Assembly: GCA_002336115.1 (NCBI GenBank)
Contig: DDEN01000001.1
Span: forward strand, 1-64,000
Origin: Chitinophagaceae bacterium UBA1953
GTDB lineage: Bacteria; Bacteroidota; Bacteroidia; Chitinophagales; Chitinophagaceae
DNA length: 64,000 nt
Direction of reading: 5' to 3'
In this document: positions 1 to 8,347 of the stretch, piece after piece
Layout: every line of letters begins with the position of its first letter
Numbering within the stretch: position 1 is the stretch's first letter
Program-made: the position numbers and the translations under genes
The notes under the pieces: generated by a model
Seen by the model: only the letters and a program-made list of their open reading frames with translations
Database searches by the model: none
What the model was told of the DNA's origin: nothing

Positions 1-42
1 CCTGCTGCAGAAGAATCAACTGAAGCAAAATCAGAAGAATAA
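1..42 (+). CDS. 3' end of a gene, probably ribosomal protein L17
   Basis: Only the last 13 codons before a TAA stop at 40-42 are in the window. They encode an Ala/Glu/Lys-rich tail ending in SEE. Such acidic tails are common on L17 of Bacteroidota, and a hairpin terminator plus carA follow, which fits the end of a ribosomal-protein operon. The identity is an inference from context. The sequence itself is too short to prove it. Confidence 0.45.
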   Translation, partial: PAAEESTEAKSEE

Positions 43-68
43 ATTCAATGTTGAAAAAAATATGATTC

Positions 69-99
69 AGAGGCAGGCCATTTGGTTCTGCCTCTTTTA
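69..99 (+). terminator. Rho-independent terminator before carA
   Basis: An 8-bp perfect stem (AGAGGCAG at 69-76 with CTGCCTCT at 88-95) with an 11-base loop runs into TTTTATTTT. It closes the upstream operon and ends only about 15 bases before the carA start. Confidence 0.75.
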
Positions 100-113
100 T
101 TTTGCAAATTAAT

Positions 114-1235
114 ATGACACAACCACACATGCCCACAGGAAGTCAGATAGCAATTCTAATGCTGGAAGACGGAAATGTTTTTTACGGAAAAGCTTTTGGT
201 AAAATTGGTACCACTACCGGTGAAATTTGTTTTAACACAGGTATGACGGGTTACCAGGAAGTATTTACTGATCCCAGCTATACCGGTCAGATCATCATCA
301 TGAACAATGTGCATATTGGAAACTATGGCACATTTGCAAAAGATGTAGAAAGTAAAACTGTAAAAATTAAAGGATTGATTGGACGCAACCTTGAAGATCG
401 TTTTTCAAGATACATTGCCGATCATTCATTGCAGGAATATTTAGTTGCACAGAATATTGTTGCAATTGAAAATGTTGATACAAGAGCGCTGGTTGCTCAT
501 GTGCGTACGAAAGGTGCAATGAACTGCATTATTTCATCTGAAATACTGGATGAAGTAAAACTGAAAGAAGAGCTGGCAAAAGTGCCTTCAATGGAAGGGT
601 TGGAACTGGCAAGTACTGTAAGTACAAAAGAAGCATTTACAATGGGCGATGAAAGCTCACCTGTAAGAATTGCAGTAATGGATTTTGGTACAAAACTCAA
701 CATTCTGCAATGTATGGTTGATCGTGGTGCTTACCTGAAAGTATTTCCTGCCAAAACAAAGATTGATGAACTGAAAGCATTTAGTCCCGCAGGATATTTT
801 ATTTCAAATGGTCCCGGCGACCCTGCAAGTATGGATTATGCCATTGAAACTGTAAAAGCAATTGTGAACGAAAAGAAACCAACTTTCGGAATATGTTTAG
901 GTCACCAGTTGCTTGCATTGGCCAATGGAATTCCAACATTTAAAATGCATCATGGCCACAGGGGATTAAATCATCCTGTTAAAAACCTTGCAACAGGTTT
1001 GTGCGAAATCACTACACAGAATCACGGCTTTGCTGTTGATGCGACTGCAGTGTTTAATACTGCAAATGTTGAAGTAACACATGTGAACCTGAATGATGAA
1101 TCAATTGAAGGAATTAAACTGAAAGATCGTCCTGCATTTTCTGTGCAGTATCATCCGGAAGCAACTCCTGGTCCGCACGACAGTCGTTACCTTTTTGATG
1201 ATTTTGTTAATATGATCAAAAGCACATTGAATTAA
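114..1235 (+). CDS. carA: Carbamoyl-phosphate synthase small (glutaminase) subunit
   Basis: The protein hydrolyses glutamine and passes ammonia to CarB for carbamoyl phosphate, used in pyrimidine and arginine synthesis. The N-terminal half carries the small-chain domain (LEDGNVFYGKAFG, then FNTGMTGYQEV). The C-terminal half is a class I glutamine amidotransferase with nucleophile Cys about residue 261 in GICLGHQ and the His-Glu pair in QYHPEATPGPHD. Length, 373 residues, is normal. ATG 114 is chosen over an in-frame TTG at 102; ATG 129 is also possible. carB is not adjacent, which is common in Bacteroidota. The start lies directly behind a terminator, so its promoter is unclear. Confidence 0.95.
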   Translation: MTQPHMPTGSQIAILMLEDGNVFYGKAFGKIGTTTGEICFNTGMTGYQEVFTDPSYTGQIIIMNNVHIGNYGTFAKDVESKTVKIKGLIGRNLEDRFSRYIADHSLQEYLVAQNIVAIENVDTRALVAHVRTKGAMNCIISSEILDEVKLKEELAKVPSMEGLELASTVSTKEAFTMGDESSPVRIAVMDFGTKLNILQCMVDRGAYLKVFPAKTKIDELKAFSPAGYFISNGPGDPASMDYAIETVKAIVNEKKPTFGICLGHQLLALANGIPTFKMHHGHRGLNHPVKNLATGLCEITTQNHGFAVDATAVFNTANVEVTHVNLNDESIEGIKLKDRPAFSVQYHPEATPGPHDSRYLFDDFVNMIKSTLN

Positions 1236-1253
1236 GTTGTGCAAACATTATAC

Positions 1254-1287
1254 AAACGCCGCCGCATAAAACGCAGGCGGCGTTTTC
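1254..1287 (+). terminator. Terminator after carA
   Basis: AAACGCCGCC at 1254-1263 pairs with GGCGGCGTTT at 1276-1285 and is followed by further T residues. It separates carA from aroQ. Confidence 0.85.
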
Positions 1288-1312
1288 GTTTTCCCTTTCT
1301 TATATTTACGTT

Positions 1313-1732
1313 ATGAAGAAGATTGCCATTATTAACGGGCCAAATTTAAACCTGCTTGGAAAACGAGAGCCGGGCATTTACGGCAGCCAGTCGTTTGAAG
1401 AGTTCCTGGTTGAACTGAAAGCAAAGTTCCCTGAAGTTGAATTTCATTATTACCAGAGTAATGTGGAAGGAGAGCTGATTAATGAATTGCAGCGTGTTGG
1501 TTTCAGTTATGATGGAATTATCATGAACCCCGGTGGCTATACACATACATCTGTTGCTATTGGTGATGCCATAGCTGCAATAAAAACTCCTGTTGTTGAA
1601 GTGCATATTTCCAATGTGCATGCAAGGGAAGAATTCCGTCACCTGTCGCATGTAAGTGCAAAAGCTGCAGGTAGCATTATTGGTTTGGGGTTAAAGGGGT
1701 ATGAGTTGGCTGTATCTTTTCTGATTTCCTGA
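1313..1732 (+). CDS. aroQ: Type II 3-dehydroquinate dehydratase
   Basis: Third step of the shikimate pathway: dehydration of 3-dehydroquinate to 3-dehydroshikimate by the dodecameric type II enzyme. The N-terminus carries the family signature INGPNLNLLGKREPGIYG with the active-site Arg and Tyr on the flexible lid. The substrate-binding segments NPGGYTHTSVAI and HISNVHAREEFRHLS with the catalytic His are also present. At 139 residues it is complete. The last 56 bases overlap the 3' end of the convergent sulfatase-like gene. Confidence 0.96.
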   Translation: MKKIAIINGPNLNLLGKREPGIYGSQSFEEFLVELKAKFPEVEFHYYQSNVEGELINELQRVGFSYDGIIMNPGGYTHTSVAIGDAIAAIKTPVVEVHISNVHAREEFRHLSHVSAKAAGSIIGLGLKGYELAVSFLIS

Positions 1733-3281
1733 TAGTTTCCTTTTGCGGTGTTACAAGAATGCTTGTGTCTTTCAACAAATGAAGATTCGTATTGAAATAT
1801 TTGTTCAGTACAACCCGAAAGGTGTTTACAGGTGTAATTGAGTCATACAATAGCTCATAGTTGTGATCCGGAAAATAAAAGGAACTGAAATTCTGAAATG
1901 AATACCCTGTAACATTTCCTTTTTCTGTTCTGTAACCATGATCTCCTTCTACGATAATTACTGTATTTTTTTTGCTATGCAACTGGATATACGTCACAAG
2001 TTCCTCAATTGTTTTTCTTGCAAATAGCAGGTGTTCATAATAAGCTTCATCGCTTGTCTTTGCATTTTCTTTCAGCATTTGCTCTGCTGGTTTTATATTG
2101 CCTGTACTGTCAAAAACATACGGTTCATGCGGAACCATAAAGTGACCGTAAACAAATTTTGGTTTTCCACCCAAGCTACAGGCCTGCTTAATCAGCGACT
2201 TTGTTGTATCGAAATAATCTTTCTTCACCTGACCTCTTTCTGTAATAGAAGTGATTTGTTTTTTGTGGATGAAAGCGGCATTTATTTTTAAATAATTCCA
2301 GAATAGATCTCTGTAAATTCTGCCAGGTAAAGTTTTGAATGAATAATGATATGTTTTCAGATCATCAAAGTAGGTTTTACCATGCCAATCTTTATTTCCA
2401 AATGAAATCTGTTGATACGAATGTGTTTGATAACCTTCCTTTTTCAGTATTTCAATCAGTGAATTATCGAGTATGGATGAAGATCCCCAGAAATAAACTT
2501 TGGGATCATTCATTACAGGTGCAATCCATGATGGAAGGTAATCCATATTAAGTGTGCTGCTTAGCGAATGAATCGTCCAGTTGTAATTTGATCTTGCATT
2601 TGCAGCAATATAAAATCCTTTTTGATGCAGGAAAGAATCGAACTGACTGTTGTCTTTGTTTAAACCATTCTTAATGCTTTTTGATGAGCCCATTGCATCA
2701 AAAACAAGAAAATAGATATCAGGTTTTAAAGAATCAGGAACGTTTGCAGAAGGTTGATATTCGTTAAGCGCATTAAATCTAAAGTCAATTAAATTGTGAA
2801 CACTTTTATCAAGACGATAGCGCCTGATACTGTTTGGAACTTCTGAAAGTAACAGAATAATAAACAACAGATTTAGAAAATTAAACAGTTCTCTGAAATT
2901 GCTCCTGCTTTTTTTTACATAAATCAGTAAAGCAATGAGTATGGCAAAAACAGCAGGCAATTGAAAGCTATACTTGTTTATGAAAGAGGGGAGTAAACTG
3001 CCTTTCATTACATCCTGTAAATAACCAAAAACAAGAAATAGCAGCGTGATAAAAAATGTAAAAACCGATGCTTTTGTTTTATTCCGGAAAATAAGAATGC
3101 CGATAAGATAAATGAATGCTATTGCAACAAGAAGAAAGAAAAGATTTGCTAATACTAAGCCTGCTGACAGAAATCCAAATAATTCGTTATAACCACTATA
3201 TATAAAAAACAATGGCAATAAGAGTAAGAAGAAGGCATTCTCTCTTAATCCTGTTTTGACTTTTTGCAGAAATGTTTTCAT
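1677..3281 (-). CDS. Membrane sulfatase-like / phosphoglycerol-transferase-like hydrolase
   Basis: The first 150 or so residues hold about five hydrophobic segments. They are followed by a periplasmic domain of the alkaline-phosphatase/sulfatase superfamily. Metal-binding features are DIYFLVFDAMG at about residue 190 and EGDHGYR near residue 445. HFMVPHEPYVFD also matches the superfamily. The layout resembles LtaS/MdoB-type phospho-head-group transferases, but substrate cannot be read from sequence. It is the last gene of a minus-strand cluster, 38 bases after the methyltransferase. Its C-terminus overlaps the end of aroQ. A role in modifying a surface glycan or lipid is an inference. Confidence 0.75.
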   Translation of the reverse strand: MKTFLQKVKTGLRENAFFLLLLPLFFIYSGYNELFGFLSAGLVLANLFFLLVAIAFIYLIGILIFRNKTKASVFTFFITLLFLVFGYLQDVMKGSLLPSFINKYSFQLPAVFAILIALLIYVKKSRSNFRELFNFLNLLFIILLLSEVPNSIRRYRLDKSVHNLIDFRFNALNEYQPSANVPDSLKPDIYFLVFDAMGSSKSIKNGLNKDNSQFDSFLHQKGFYIAANARSNYNWTIHSLSSTLNMDYLPSWIAPVMNDPKVYFWGSSSILDNSLIEILKKEGYQTHSYQQISFGNKDWHGKTYFDDLKTYHYSFKTLPGRIYRDLFWNYLKINAAFIHKKQITSITERGQVKKDYFDTTKSLIKQACSLGGKPKFVYGHFMVPHEPYVFDSTGNIKPAEQMLKENAKTSDEAYYEHLLFARKTIEELVTYIQLHSKKNTVIIVEGDHGYRTEKGNVTGYSFQNFSSFYFPDHNYELLYDSITPVNTFRVVLNKYFNTNLHLLKDTSILVTPQKETIRKSEKIQPTHTPLTPNQ

Positions 3282-3319
3282 CAGTAATTAATGTATTTGT
3301 AAGAAAACTTTTCAATGAA

Positions 3320-4690
3320 TTAGTTCTTTTGAAAATAGTATAACACTCTTTGAGAACCGGTTACAGGTAATTTTTGAGCCAAGCTATATAACGGACTGAA
3401 TGCTTTTTCTAGCTCATTCTCATTATAGTCACTAAAAACATCTTCCCTCCACTTCAGCATTTCCTCAATCTTCGGGTCTGTTTTTGGAACAAACTCAATT
3501 ATCAACTCATCACATATCTCAGCAAAAAACTCGGCTAATTGTGCAAATGAAATATTTTTTGCAATGGCAAGATGATGAACCAATGCCAGTGCCAGACAAA
3601 CATCAAACTTTTTACGGCTGAATAGTGCTGGCCTTTCTTTATTCATCCAGCCCATTCCCGGAGTTGGGTAAGTAAGATCAACAACAACAGGAACAATGTT
3701 TTTCAGCTTTTGTTCTTTGATTAATCTGTAGAAAGAATCAATACAGTCGCTGTCAAAATCGGCAGAAACAACCAACGCTTCTCTATTACAGAGCAAAGAA
3801 AATTCACCTTCATTAGCCCCTAAATCAATAACTGAAGTGTAATTTAGTGTTGAGAGCAACGATGAAACAGTTCTTTTTTTTTCTGTAAGATAGGATTCGC
3901 TTAAAATAGTTTCATCGTAGTAATTATTCCAGACTGTTTTTTTAACAGGGAGTTTAAGACTTTGAATAAGATCAAGTAAGCTCTGTAGTATCTGCTCAAT
4001 ATTTTTCTGAGTTACTTTTCTTTTTGTTTTGCCTTCTTTTACAGACTTACCTGCAATTTTTGCATGCAAGTGTACATGCAGATAAACAGACGGGTTAAAT
4101 TTTGTTTTATAAGGCAACAACTGTGCTGTTAATCCCACCGGTACACCATCGGGATATGCAAGCATCAGCTTATGCACTTCCATTCCTCTATGTGTAGCAA
4201 TTAGCAATGGATTTAAAAAGCATTCGCAAAACTGCCGGTATGCAACCCATTGTTCTCCTTCTTCGTATTTTTCAAACGAAAGTGTATCAATCAACTTAGC
4301 ACTGCCATCAACAAACTGAGTATTGGTATGTGTGGCATCCTTCAATATCATTCCCTTTTGTAAAGAATTTTTACAAACAGCAAGTGTTGTTAATGCGGCA
4401 TCTTTTAATTGATCAAAACTCCATTCCCATGCGTAAGTGAAAAAAGGAATTTGCTTTGGCTGTAATGTTTTATACCAGTCGTTTCTATGGGTATGATTTT
4501 CATTAAGTTCAATAAAAGGAAGCAACAGCTTCTGTTTTACTAAACTATCTGCTAATCCTGAACCGATGAGCAAATCATAATCAGTTTGATACAAGGTTGA
4601 TACAAACCTGTACACCAAACCATCTTGTTCATAAATAAAACCAGACGGATCTCTGAAAGAAGCAGGATGATGATTAGTCAACTGATTCAT
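3320..4690 (-). CDS. SAM-dependent methyltransferase, NoeA-like
   Basis: A 456-residue protein with a novel N-terminal half and a C-terminal class I SAM-binding fold. The motif VIDLGANEGEFSLL at about residue 290 is motif I, SADFDSDCID is the acidic second-strand motif and LALALVHHLAI is the post-II region. The two-part layout resembles the NoeA nodulation methyltransferase group. Its start overlaps the 3' end of the 57-residue membrane-protein gene by 17 bases, so the two are probably translationally coupled. The substrate is unknown; the neighbouring sulfatase-like enzyme suggests an envelope molecule. Confidence 0.7.
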   Translation of the reverse strand: MNQLTNHHPASFRDPSGFIYEQDGLVYRFVSTLYQTDYDLLIGSGLADSLVKQKLLLPFIELNENHTHRNDWYKTLQPKQIPFFTYAWEWSFDQLKDAALTTLAVCKNSLQKGMILKDATHTNTQFVDGSAKLIDTLSFEKYEEGEQWVAYRQFCECFLNPLLIATHRGMEVHKLMLAYPDGVPVGLTAQLLPYKTKFNPSVYLHVHLHAKIAGKSVKEGKTKRKVTQKNIEQILQSLLDLIQSLKLPVKKTVWNNYYDETILSESYLTEKKRTVSSLLSTLNYTSVIDLGANEGEFSLLCNREALVVSADFDSDCIDSFYRLIKEQKLKNIVPVVVDLTYPTPGMGWMNKERPALFSRKKFDVCLALALVHHLAIAKNISFAQLAEFFAEICDELIIEFVPKTDPKIEEMLKWREDVFSDYNENELEKAFSPLYSLAQKLPVTGSQRVLYYFQKN

Positions 4691-4847
4691 TCTTTTCTTC
4701 TTCGGTTTTAGGCGGGGTTTTTACAAAAAAACTTTTTATCCAGTTCCATCCACTTTTAAAATAAAATATTACACCTAAAACTGCTGCAATAATTACCTGT
4801 ATCAGGTAGCTGCCGCTGCCGGGATCAAGATATAAAAGATGTATCAT
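4674..4847 (-). CDS. 57-residue membrane protein with DPGSGS motif
   Basis: A complete reading frame (ATG 4847, TAA 4674) encodes a protein starting MIHLLYLDPGSGSYL. It continues with one hydrophobic span of about 20 residues, an aromatic/basic stretch (FYFKSGWNWIKSFF) and a charged tail of Thr, Glu and Lys. Its ATG overlaps the TGA stop of the upstream M42 peptidase gene (ATGA arrangement), and its end overlaps the methyltransferase start by 17 bases. This tight coupling on both sides strongly supports a real gene. I recall similar YLDPGSGS proteins beside such methyltransferases in other bacteria, but cannot verify this here. Function is unknown. Confidence 0.8.
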   Translation of the reverse strand: MIHLLYLDPGSGSYLIQVIIAAVLGVIFYFKSGWNWIKSFFVKTPPKTEEEKNESVD

Positions 4848-5959
4848 AAATATCTGAGGTTGGTTTTTGGAGTTAATGCAAGCAATGATTCGTATATTAA
4901 CTGAATTGTACTTTCAATATCATCTTTATGCAGCATTTCAACCGTTGTATGCATATAACGAAGCGGAATACTTATGAGGACAGAGGGGCATCCGTCGTTT
5001 GCATAGGCAAATGAATCTGTATCTGTTCCCGTACTACGGCTTAATGAACGCCATTGAACTGGTATTTTTTTATTTTCGGCAATATCTGTAACAAAGTCTA
5101 ACAGTTTGTTGTGTATAGCCGGTGCCGTTGCTAAAGATGGGCCCTTGCCGCAGGCAATTTCACCTTCAATGATTTTGCTTATCAAAGGTGTTGTGGTATC
5201 ATGTGTAACATCAGTAACAATAGCCACATCGGGTTTAATTCTTCTTGCAATCATTTCAGCACCACGTAAACCAATCTCTTCCTGCACCGCATTAACAATG
5301 TATAATGAATAAGGAAGTTTCTTTTTATTCTCTTTTAGTAAGCGTGCAACTTCGGCAATCATAAAACCGCCAACACGGTTATCAAATGCACGGGCAATAT
5401 AATAACCATAAGAGAGTTCATCAAAACCTTCTTCATAGGTAACCACGCAGCCTACTTTTATGCCTAAATCTTCCACTTCCTTTTTTGTTCTTGCGCCGCA
5501 ATCGAGCCAGAGGTTATCAACTTTTGGCTGCGGTTCTTTTGCTTCAGGATTACTGTAGCGGGTATGAATAGCAGGCCATCCGAAAACAGCTTTCACAATC
5601 CCCTTTTTTCCATGAATTAAAACACGCTTTGCCGGAGCTATCTGGTGATCAACACCACCATTCCGTTTCAGGTAAATCAATCCATCTGTAGTAATATAAT
5701 TTACAAACCAACTGATTTCATCGGCATGCGCTTCTATTACAACCTTAAATGGCTGATCGGGATTTATTATACCAACTGCTGTGCCATACGCATCAACAAA
5801 GTGGGAATCAATATATGGTTTCAGGTAATCAAGCCACACTTTTTGTCCGCTGGTTTCAAAACCAACCGGAGAATGTGTATTATGATATTTTTTTAAAAAA
5901 TTAATTGAATCTGCTGTAAGTAAAGATTTCTTTTTGGATGATTTTTTGTCTTTTGCCAT
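4844..5959 (-). CDS. M42 family metallopeptidase (glutamyl-aminopeptidase type)
   Basis: A cytoplasmic, probably dodecameric zinc/cobalt aminopeptidase of family M42 (FrvX/PepA/DNPEP-like). Metal and catalytic motifs are visible in order: EAHADEISW (first metal His/Asp), ARAFDNRVGG (bridging Asp), NAVQEEIGLRGA (catalytic Glu pair), TDVTHDT and the late His in RYMHTTVEML. The lysine-rich N-terminus of about 12 residues is an extension. At 371 residues it is full length. It heads the minus-strand cluster and overlaps the small membrane-protein gene by four bases, so they are likely cotranscribed, although a functional link is not evident. Confidence 0.92.
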   Translation of the reverse strand: MAKDKKSSKKKSLLTADSINFLKKYHNTHSPVGFETSGQKVWLDYLKPYIDSHFVDAYGTAVGIINPDQPFKVVIEAHADEISWFVNYITTDGLIYLKRNGGVDHQIAPAKRVLIHGKKGIVKAVFGWPAIHTRYSNPEAKEPQPKVDNLWLDCGARTKKEVEDLGIKVGCVVTYEEGFDELSYGYYIARAFDNRVGGFMIAEVARLLKENKKKLPYSLYIVNAVQEEIGLRGAEMIARRIKPDVAIVTDVTHDTTTPLISKIIEGEIACGKGPSLATAPAIHNKLLDFVTDIAENKKIPVQWRSLSRSTGTDTDSFAYANDGCPSVLISIPLRYMHTTVEMLHKDDIESTIQLIYESLLALTPKTNLRYL

Positions 5960-5983
5960 CGTTCATGGTTTTGGCAAATGTAC

Positions 5984-6820
5984 TTAAATCAGGATGAATA
6001 AACTCAGCAGGCTGGAGAGGAGCAGTACCCCATCAACTATTCCGAGATAGAAGTATTCCCCTGTTTGTTTTTTAGATTTATCAAGCAGGTAAACGAGTAA
6101 AAAGCCGGGTATTATCTGTAGCAGGTGAATATTGTTTTGAAAACGGGCTGCTATTACAAAAACAGTTACAAAATAAATCAGCACATTGAGCCAGAAAAAA
6201 AGAGTAAACTGCTTTTCACTCATCAGGTTAGCAGGTGTATGCACCCCCGATTCGAAGTCCTGTAGTTTATCCCGGTAGTCAAATATCATAGTAGCAAGAG
6301 CAACCAGCATCATCCGGTTCATGAACAGGAAAATTTCATTCAACTGTGGTTCAACTTTAAAAAATGCCAAAGGCAAAACCACTGTTACAAAAGCCCATAC
6401 AAAGCCAATGAAATAACTTTTTTTAAAGGTTAGAAGTGTTGGCAATTTTACCGGTTTTTTAAGCAGCAAAGGGCCGGTGTAGGTAAAATTGATAATAATT
6501 GATATGATAATAAGGTATGTGACTGACCTGATTTTCCACCAGAACCAGAACATAAGTATAAGTGTGAGAAAATTAAACAGCAGGTTCAATTCTTTTTTTT
6601 CCCTGAACCATTTTAATTGGGCTGAGTTGTTATTCTTTCTGGCGGCTAACGTGAAGTGTACATTATAGCTTAACAATGTAGCCAGAAAAACAAATGTAAT
6701 CAAGGTAAGCGGATAATCGAAAATAGAATAAAATAATTTTGTTTGAACACTAAGGGCTAAAGCACAAAATGCAATAATAATGTGGTGATAAAATAGAAAT
6801 TTTATAAAACTATTGTTCAA
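5984..6820 (-). CDS. UbiA-like multi-pass membrane protein
   Basis: The 278-residue protein is almost entirely hydrophobic, with about eight to nine predicted membrane spans, as in the UbiA prenyltransferase superfamily. An Asp-rich motif FDYRDKLQDFESG near residue 180 matches the second Asp motif of UbiA enzymes. The first motif (normally NDxxDxxxD) is replaced by NVHFTLAARKNN and lacks the acidic residues, so prenyl-diphosphate chemistry may be lost. The only usable start is TTG 6820. It lies 14 bases after the lipoprotein gene 6835-7299, so the two probably share a transcript. Confidence 0.6.
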   Translation of the reverse strand: MNNSFIKFLFYHHIIIAFCALALSVQTKLFYSIFDYPLTLITFVFLATLLSYNVHFTLAARKNNNSAQLKWFREKKELNLLFNFLTLILMFWFWWKIRSVTYLIIISIIINFTYTGPLLLKKPVKLPTLLTFKKSYFIGFVWAFVTVVLPLAFFKVEPQLNEIFLFMNRMMLVALATMIFDYRDKLQDFESGVHTPANLMSEKQFTLFFWLNVLIYFVTVFVIAARFQNNIHLLQIIPGFLLVYLLDKSKKQTGEYFYLGIVDGVLLLSSLLSLFILI

Positions 6821-6834
6821 AACAATAAATACTG

Positions 6835-7299
6835 TTAAAAGAAAATAACACCATCAAGTGTAACGGGATCACTTACATTTCCTGCTGCGTCTTTTACATA
6901 AAATTTGAACGATGTGCTGTCATTACGTGCCGGCACACAAATAATCCGTTGAATTTTGGGGTAGGCCGTATTGTTGGTATTATACTCGTATTGAAGCCTG
7001 AAAGTGATTTTACTTTTTTCTGATGTTGGGTAATCAGGGATAGAAGTGCTTAAAGTATCAGGGTCGGCACCACATGATGGTGTGCCGGTATGTGTACGGA
7101 TAATGAACAGACTGTCTGTAACATCACCTTCCTTGTCGTAAACGGACAAATCAATAGTGAGTACATCACCGCTATTCACTTGCTTATTTGAAGGCTTTAT
7201 TTCTTTAAACTCAACTCTGGGTTTTGTCTGATATTTATCTTTATTGCAGCTAATTACAATAAAGAAGATTAAAAAAAGAAATAATAGTTTTGCTTTCAT
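6835..7299 (-). CDS. Hypothetical lipoprotein
   Basis: A 154-residue protein with a signal peptide ending in the lipobox VISC (Cys about residue 18), then a Lys-rich start. The remainder reads as a beta-rich domain with phrases such as SGDVLTIDLSVYDKEGD and FYVKDAAGNVSDPV, which recall Ig-like or cadherin-like extracellular modules. Two later Cys may form a disulfide. No specific family is recognised. It precedes the UbiA-like gene and is divergent from the LuxE-like gene with about 49 bases between starts. Confidence 0.7.
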   Translation of the reverse strand: MKAKLLFLFLIFFIVISCNKDKYQTKPRVEFKEIKPSNKQVNSGDVLTIDLSVYDKEGDVTDSLFIIRTHTGTPSCGADPDTLSTSIPDYPTSEKSKITFRLQYEYNTNNTAYPKIQRIICVPARNDSTSFKFYVKDAAGNVSDPVTLDGVIFF

Positions 7300-7348
7300 T
7301 TAGAATTGTTCTTATTTCAAATTTAAGCATTAATACAGCATTAAAAAA

Positions 7349-8329
7349 TTGAATCCTGCTTTTGTTAACAATCTTTTTGAGTTAAACGCTGCATCCTTTA
7401 ATAAGGCTGTAGTGGAAGCTTTTCGCTTTCAACTGAAGGAGAGTGAGATTTACCGTACTTTTTGCCAAATGCTTGGTAAACAGAACTGGCAGCCTGGTCA
7501 AATTGCTGAAATTCCATTTTTGCCAATCAGTTTTTTTAAAACGCATTCGGTTGTAACAACAAATTTTCATTCTCATATAGTTTTTGAAAGCAGCGGCACA
7601 TCACAAACCATCCAAAGCAGGCATTACGTTCAATCAATTGAATTGTATGAGCAATCTTTTTTTAAAGCTTTTGAACTGAATTACGGAAAAAGCGAAAACT
7701 ATTGTATTCTTGGTTTGCTTCCTTCATACCTCGAACGCCAGCATTCATCGTTGGTTTATATGGTAAAACGTTTGATGGATAAAAGTCATCACCCGGCAAA
7801 TGGATTTTACCTGAACGAATGGGATAAGCTGTATGAGACATTGCAACAATTGAATGCTAATAAGCAACCGGTTATTTTATTTGGTGTAACATTTGGCCTG
7901 CTCGATTTTGCAGAAAAGTACCGGTTAAATTGTACTGACACAATTATTATTGAAACTGGCGGAATGAAGGGCAGAAGAGAAGAGCTAACAAGAGAAGAAG
8001 TACACAAGCTGCTGAAGGAAAGTTTTGGAGTTGAAAATGTGCATTCAGAATATGGAATGACGGAACTTATGAGTCAGGCATATTCTCAACGTGATGGTTT
8101 ATTCAGATGCCCTCCCTGGATGAAAGTTTTTGTGCGTGATGAATACGATCCGCAACTGATAAAAACAACCGGAAAGGGCGCTATTAACATTATTGATCTT
8201 GCCAATATTTATTCCTGTTGCTTTATTGCAACCGATGATGTAGGTGAAGTGTATGAAGATGGTAGTTTTAAAGTACTTGGACGTATTGATAACAGCGACA
8301 TCAGGGGGTGCAGCTTGCTTGCTTTATAA
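7349..8329 (+). CDS. LuxE-like acyl-protein synthetase family protein
   Basis: The protein belongs to the adenylate-forming LuxE/PaaK-like group. It has a Ser/Thr/Gly phosphate-binding stretch (VFESSGTSQTIQSRHYVQS, about residue 80). It also has ETGGMKGRREELTREEV and the adenylation motif EYGMTELMSQAYS, then CPPWMKVFVRD and a final LGRIDNSDIRGC segment. A TTG at 7349 is the only good start, because an in-frame stop lies at 7331. No luciferase or fatty-acid reductase genes are nearby, so the acyl acceptor is unknown. It is followed after 18 bases by the methyltransferase gene and is likely cotranscribed with it. Confidence 0.75.
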   Translation: MNPAFVNNLFELNAASFNKAVVEAFRFQLKESEIYRTFCQMLGKQNWQPGQIAEIPFLPISFFKTHSVVTTNFHSHIVFESSGTSQTIQSRHYVQSIELYEQSFFKAFELNYGKSENYCILGLLPSYLERQHSSLVYMVKRLMDKSHHPANGFYLNEWDKLYETLQQLNANKQPVILFGVTFGLLDFAEKYRLNCTDTIIIETGGMKGRREELTREEVHKLLKESFGVENVHSEYGMTELMSQAYSQRDGLFRCPPWMKVFVRDEYDPQLIKTTGKGAINIIDLANIYSCCFIATDDVGEVYEDGSFKVLGRIDNSDIRGCSLLAL

Positions 8330-8347
8330 TATAATCAACAAAACGGT

